Of a stretch of 64,000 nt of DNA, positions 61,265 through 64,000 are shown piece after piece. The DNA is taken from positions 186,001 through 250,000 of the forward strand of contig CP073212.1 in assembly GCA_020342235.1 (NCBI GenBank). The letters run 5' to 3'. The stretch is from Saccharomycopsis phalli (taxonomy: Eukaryota > Ascomycota > Saccharomycetes > Ascoideales > Saccharomycopsidaceae). A program made the position numbers and the translations under genes. Every line of letters starts with the position of its first letter. Position 1 is the stretch's first letter. A model generated the notes under the pieces. It had not been told where the DNA came from. It was given only the letters and a program-made list of their open reading frames with translations, and did no database searches.

Positions 61265-62308
61265 ATGTCAGACGCCACGAACCAGAACTCGATATCCAGC
61301 CCAGAACTCCCGCTAGAGACGAGTATCAAGAAACGACCCTCACGCTCCAACTCCACTTCGTTTGGCGCGAACATCCTCCAGAGCTTCACAAACTCCATCC
61401 GGACCGGTCTCCTAGACGCGATGGGGAGCCACCAGGACACAGAAGCCCCGCTTCCGATTGACGTCGACGGCGCAAACGACCCCGGCTCGTTTTCGGACCC
61501 GAACTTGTCGACGCCGCATATTCCGAATATGATCATCGACGAGAGCGTGCCGCCGGCGACAGAGTCGTCTGGCGGCAAGCCCAGCAAAAGCGGCAGCTAC
61601 TCGATGCGGCTCACGCCGTACGTCGACAACAACTCGAGCAGCGCGGCACTCTACTTTGGCCCGATAATAAGGAAGGTGATGCCGGACACCGTGATCCAGA
61701 TTGGCCGGTACACCGAGAAAAACAAGGACGCGCTTAGCGCGGCACCCAGTTCGCTGGCGCCTGTGGTGTTCAAGTCCAAAGTGGTGAGCCGCACCCATGC
61801 GGAAATCACGGTGGATGCACAGGGCCACTGGTTCTTGAAGGATTTGGGTTCGTCGTCCGGCACGTTTTTGAACCACCGACGGTTGAGCCAGGCGAGCCAG
61901 GCAAGCGAGCGGTTCCAGGTGAAGGAGGGCGACTTGTTGCAGCTTGGAATGGACTTCCGGGGCGGCACCGAGGAGATTTACCGGTGCGTGAAGATGCGCG
62001 TGGAGTTGAACAAGTCGTGGATTCGCAAGACCAAGGCGTTCACGCAGCAGGCGCACTCGCGCATGAAGCAAATCAACCCCGAGTTTGACACGGGCGAAAA
62101 GATCCAGTGTGTCATTTGCTTGGAGGACTTGAAACCGTACCAGGCAATGTTCACGTCCCCGTGCTCCCACTCATACCACTACAAGTGCATCCGCCGGGTG
62201 ATACTACGCACTTACCCACAATTCTCGTGCCCAACGTGCCGGGCCTTGAGCGATTTGGAGGCCACTGAGGACACTGATAGCAGTGATGACGAGGACGATA
62301 ATGCATGA
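61265..62308 (+). CDS. DMA1: FHA-RING E3 ubiquitin ligase Dma1/Dma2
   Basis: 347 residues; the yeast relatives of CHFR/RNF8 act in the spindle position checkpoint and septin ring control. A Ser-rich N-terminus precedes an FHA domain (about 120-220) with IQIGRYTEKNKD, SKVVSRTHAEI, LKDLGSSSGTFLNHRRLS and LLQLGMDFRGGTEEIYRCVK. The C-terminal RING follows: CVICLEDLKPYQAMF, then CSHSYHYKCIRRVI and FSCPTCRALSDLE, with the Cys/His pattern intact. The C-terminus is acidic. Budding yeast has two paralogues, and a single pre-duplication gene is expected here. Confidence 0.95.
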   Translation: MSDATNQNSISSPELPLETSIKKRPSRSNSTSFGANILQSFTNSIRTGLLDAMGSHQDTEAPLPIDVDGANDPGSFSDPNLSTPHIPNMIIDESVPPATESSGGKPSKSGSYSMRLTPYVDNNSSSAALYFGPIIRKVMPDTVIQIGRYTEKNKDALSAAPSSLAPVVFKSKVVSRTHAEITVDAQGHWFLKDLGSSSGTFLNHRRLSQASQASERFQVKEGDLLQLGMDFRGGTEEIYRCVKMRVELNKSWIRKTKAFTQQAHSRMKQINPEFDTGEKIQCVICLEDLKPYQAMFTSPCSHSYHYKCIRRVILRTYPQFSCPTCRALSDLEATEDTDSSDDEDDNA

Positions 62309-63596
62309 TCACGTGAGAATCACGCCACATAATAATGTAAGGATCACTCGTGACACGTGACAACATGCTCCATGGTATACCAGTGGGTTGTCATGTGTTG
62401 GCGGTGTTGATATGGTGTATGAAATATATTAATCTACGTGCCTAGTCGGCCACTAGTTGAGTAGAGTTGGGTAGTTGAGTAGAGTAGAGTAGTAGAGACA
62501 AAAACTAGATACAAGAAACTAAAAACCAGGAACTATATACTAGATACCAGATACTAGATACTAGATACTAGATACTAGATACTAGATACTAGATACTAGA
62601 TACTAGATACTAGATACTAGATACTAGATACTAGAGACAAAAACTAGATACAAGAAACTAAAAACCAGGAACTAGATACTAGATACTAGATACTATATAC
62701 TAGATACTAGATACTATATACTATATACTATATACTATATACTATATACTATATACTATATACTAGATACAAGATACTCAACACTCAATACCCAACACTC
62801 AACACAACACTGAATCAAAGATGGCCAAAAGAAGCCAGATTTCAACTTCCCAAATCGTCGGCAACCATCGAACCAGTATTCTACTTGCATTGCCAAGACT
62901 ATTAGATGGCAAAAGACTACAATACTGGTCAAGCCTTGCAGACTCTAGGCACGTTGCTCCAATTGATGTAGTTTGACGCCAGTGTTGTTTTCCATTTGAG
63001 ACGACGTGCCATCAACCTTGGAGCCTAGTATAGCCTACGATATTATCAAGCAGTAATGTAAAGCAATGATGTAAGCAGTGTAAGTACTGGTGTAGTGAGT
63101 AAAGTCAAGAATATTCCAAAACAGTGCGCCTGCATACTCACAATGTCGCATAACTTATTGTAACAGAACGACCCATTGGTACAAGGTGAACATCCATTTG
63201 CCAGCAACAATAGAGCCGGCAATTATGCTGGTCTCATCTACTGTGGCATTGTCCCTTTAGGACTACACAAGCAAAATACACCAGCAAAATACAGTTCTCG
63301 CACTACTGCAGACTTGGGTGTACTAGAACGATTGGGCTACCTGCCCTAAAATTTTTCACACCAAAAGTACAGCTCGGGAAACTATTACAGACGAGCCAGA
63401 AACTATTACAGACGAGTCCAAAACCAATTACAGACAAACCCCGGACAATACTCCCCCTGCCAATACGAAAAACCCTCCATTGGAAAAAGACACTGCCCCA
63501 GGGCATTTAATAATGCGGCTGTGGCCACATGACACAGCGCGTCAGCACGTGACCAGTGTATGTAGTGTGGCTCCAGTGAATTCCACGTGAGTACCA
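62309..63596. other. Intergenic region with a heptamer minisatellite
   Basis: About 1.3 kb between DMA1 and SLX1. It contains the ACTAGAT array (62490-62775) and unremarkable sequence after it. The word CACGTG is absent, but CACGTGA or TCACGTG variants lie close to both genes. Confidence 0.5.
62490..62775 (+). repeat. Heptamer minisatellite (TAGATAC / TATATAC)n with internal duplication
   Basis: Runs of TAGATAC, then a 33-bp interruption (GAGACAAAAACTAGATACAA onward) that occurs twice, then more TAGATAC and a stretch of TATATAC. The TAGATAC-to-TATATAC switch looks like a single base change that spread through the array. Confidence 0.92.
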
Positions 63597-64000
63597 ATGG
63601 ACTTTTACTGTGTGTATCTTCTCCAGTCGCTCAAGACACGTGGATTTTATATTGGCTCGACGCCCGACCCGGAGCGGCGGCTACGACAGCACAACGGGCT
63701 TATTTCGCAAGGCGCGTTCCGCACGAAGCTGGAGCGCCATCGTCCGTGGGAAATGGTGCTTGTAGTGTATGGGTTCCCCAGTCGAGTGACGGCACTCCAG
63801 TTTGAGCATGCGCTCCAGCATCCGTTGCTGTCACGGTACTTTGTGATGTCACTCCAAAGGGGCCGATCTCCACGATACCATCTTGCCAATGTTCGTATGC
63901 TTGTTACAAGTAAATACTTTTCCCGGATGGACTTGCAGGTAGGATTGCTAAACCGGGACACCAGCAGGATATGGCAGGAAAACTATCATGAGATACCTGG
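63597..64000 (+). CDS. SLX1: Structure-specific endonuclease subunit Slx1, N-terminal part (cut by window edge)
   Basis: The 134 visible codons start at the ATG at 63597. Slx1 is the GIY-YIG nuclease of the Slx1-Slx4 complex that cuts branched DNA, for example in rDNA. Seen are [20 protein letters not shown], the GIY-YIG core with Tyr-Leu and Tyr-Ile-Gly, then [12 protein letters not shown] with the catalytic Arg region, [20 protein letters not shown] and FEHALQHP. The Cys-rich C-terminal domain lies beyond the window. Confidence 0.93.
   Translation, partial: MDFYCVYLLQSLKTRGFYIGSTPDPERRLRQHNGLISQGAFRTKLERHRPWEMVLVVYGFPSRVTALQFEHALQHPLLSRYFVMSLQRGRSPRYHLANVRMLVTSKYFSRMDLQVGLLNRDTSRIWQENYHEIP

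Overview
The window is nuclear DNA of a budding yeast (Saccharomycotina). It carries 22 recognisable or probable protein genes separated by long AT-rich gaps rich in simple repeats. Three conserved sites place a CTG codon where relatives have Ser or Thr rather than Leu: DED1 codon 405, RTS1 codon 196 and PRT1 codon 437. This points to a CUG-Ser (Candida/Debaryomyces-like) yeast. The three introns recognised are only 35, 37 and 44 nt long. Family comparisons are from memory, not from a search.

Layout. 1-4161 (-): adenylate cyclase CYR1, cut by the left edge. 6.7-8.6 kb: divergent SYM1 and LSP1/PIL1. 11.6-13.4 kb: RTS1 (PP2A B56 subunit). 14.8-16.9 kb (-): a Snf1-activating-kinase-like kinase. 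19.7-25.1 kb: POP1, an Mgr3-like TPR protein and a Ybr241c-type sugar transporter with a 35-nt intron. 25.5-29.7 kb: VPS1 and a small secreted protein flanked by two solo LTRs. 30.2-31.7 kb: a small membrane protein, SLX9 and TOM20. 32.9-34.5 kb (-): a GPI-type aspartyl protease. 35.8-41 kb: DED1 and an Mnn4-like LicD protein. 41.7-45.7 kb: STE14 and SIZ1, converging with overlapping coding ends. 48-54.7 kb: ZDS1 and PRT1. 55.9-58.2 kb: a 45-residue a-factor-like precursor gene, SEC65 and an RRN9-like gene. 58.3-62.3 kb: two opposed solo LTRs, mitochondrial seryl-tRNA synthetase DIA4 and DMA1. The right edge cuts SLX1.

The most interesting system is mating-pheromone biogenesis. The a-factor-like gene at 55929-56066 ends in the prenylation box CVIA. 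STE14, which would methylate the prenylated pheromone, lies 14 kb away. Both carry, 85-97 bp before their ATG, nearly the same 25-bp element (21 of 25 positions), which resembles an HMG (a2) plus Mcm1 operator. This suggests that STE14 has been drawn into the a-cell-specific gene set. Other points are the ultrashort introns, a family of five solo LTRs (two filling the RRN9-DIA4 gap), a secreted precursor with an amphipathic cationic C-terminal helix, and repeated TTACCCG (Reb1-like) promoter sites.

No tRNA, rRNA, CRISPR array or retrotransposon coding region was recognised.
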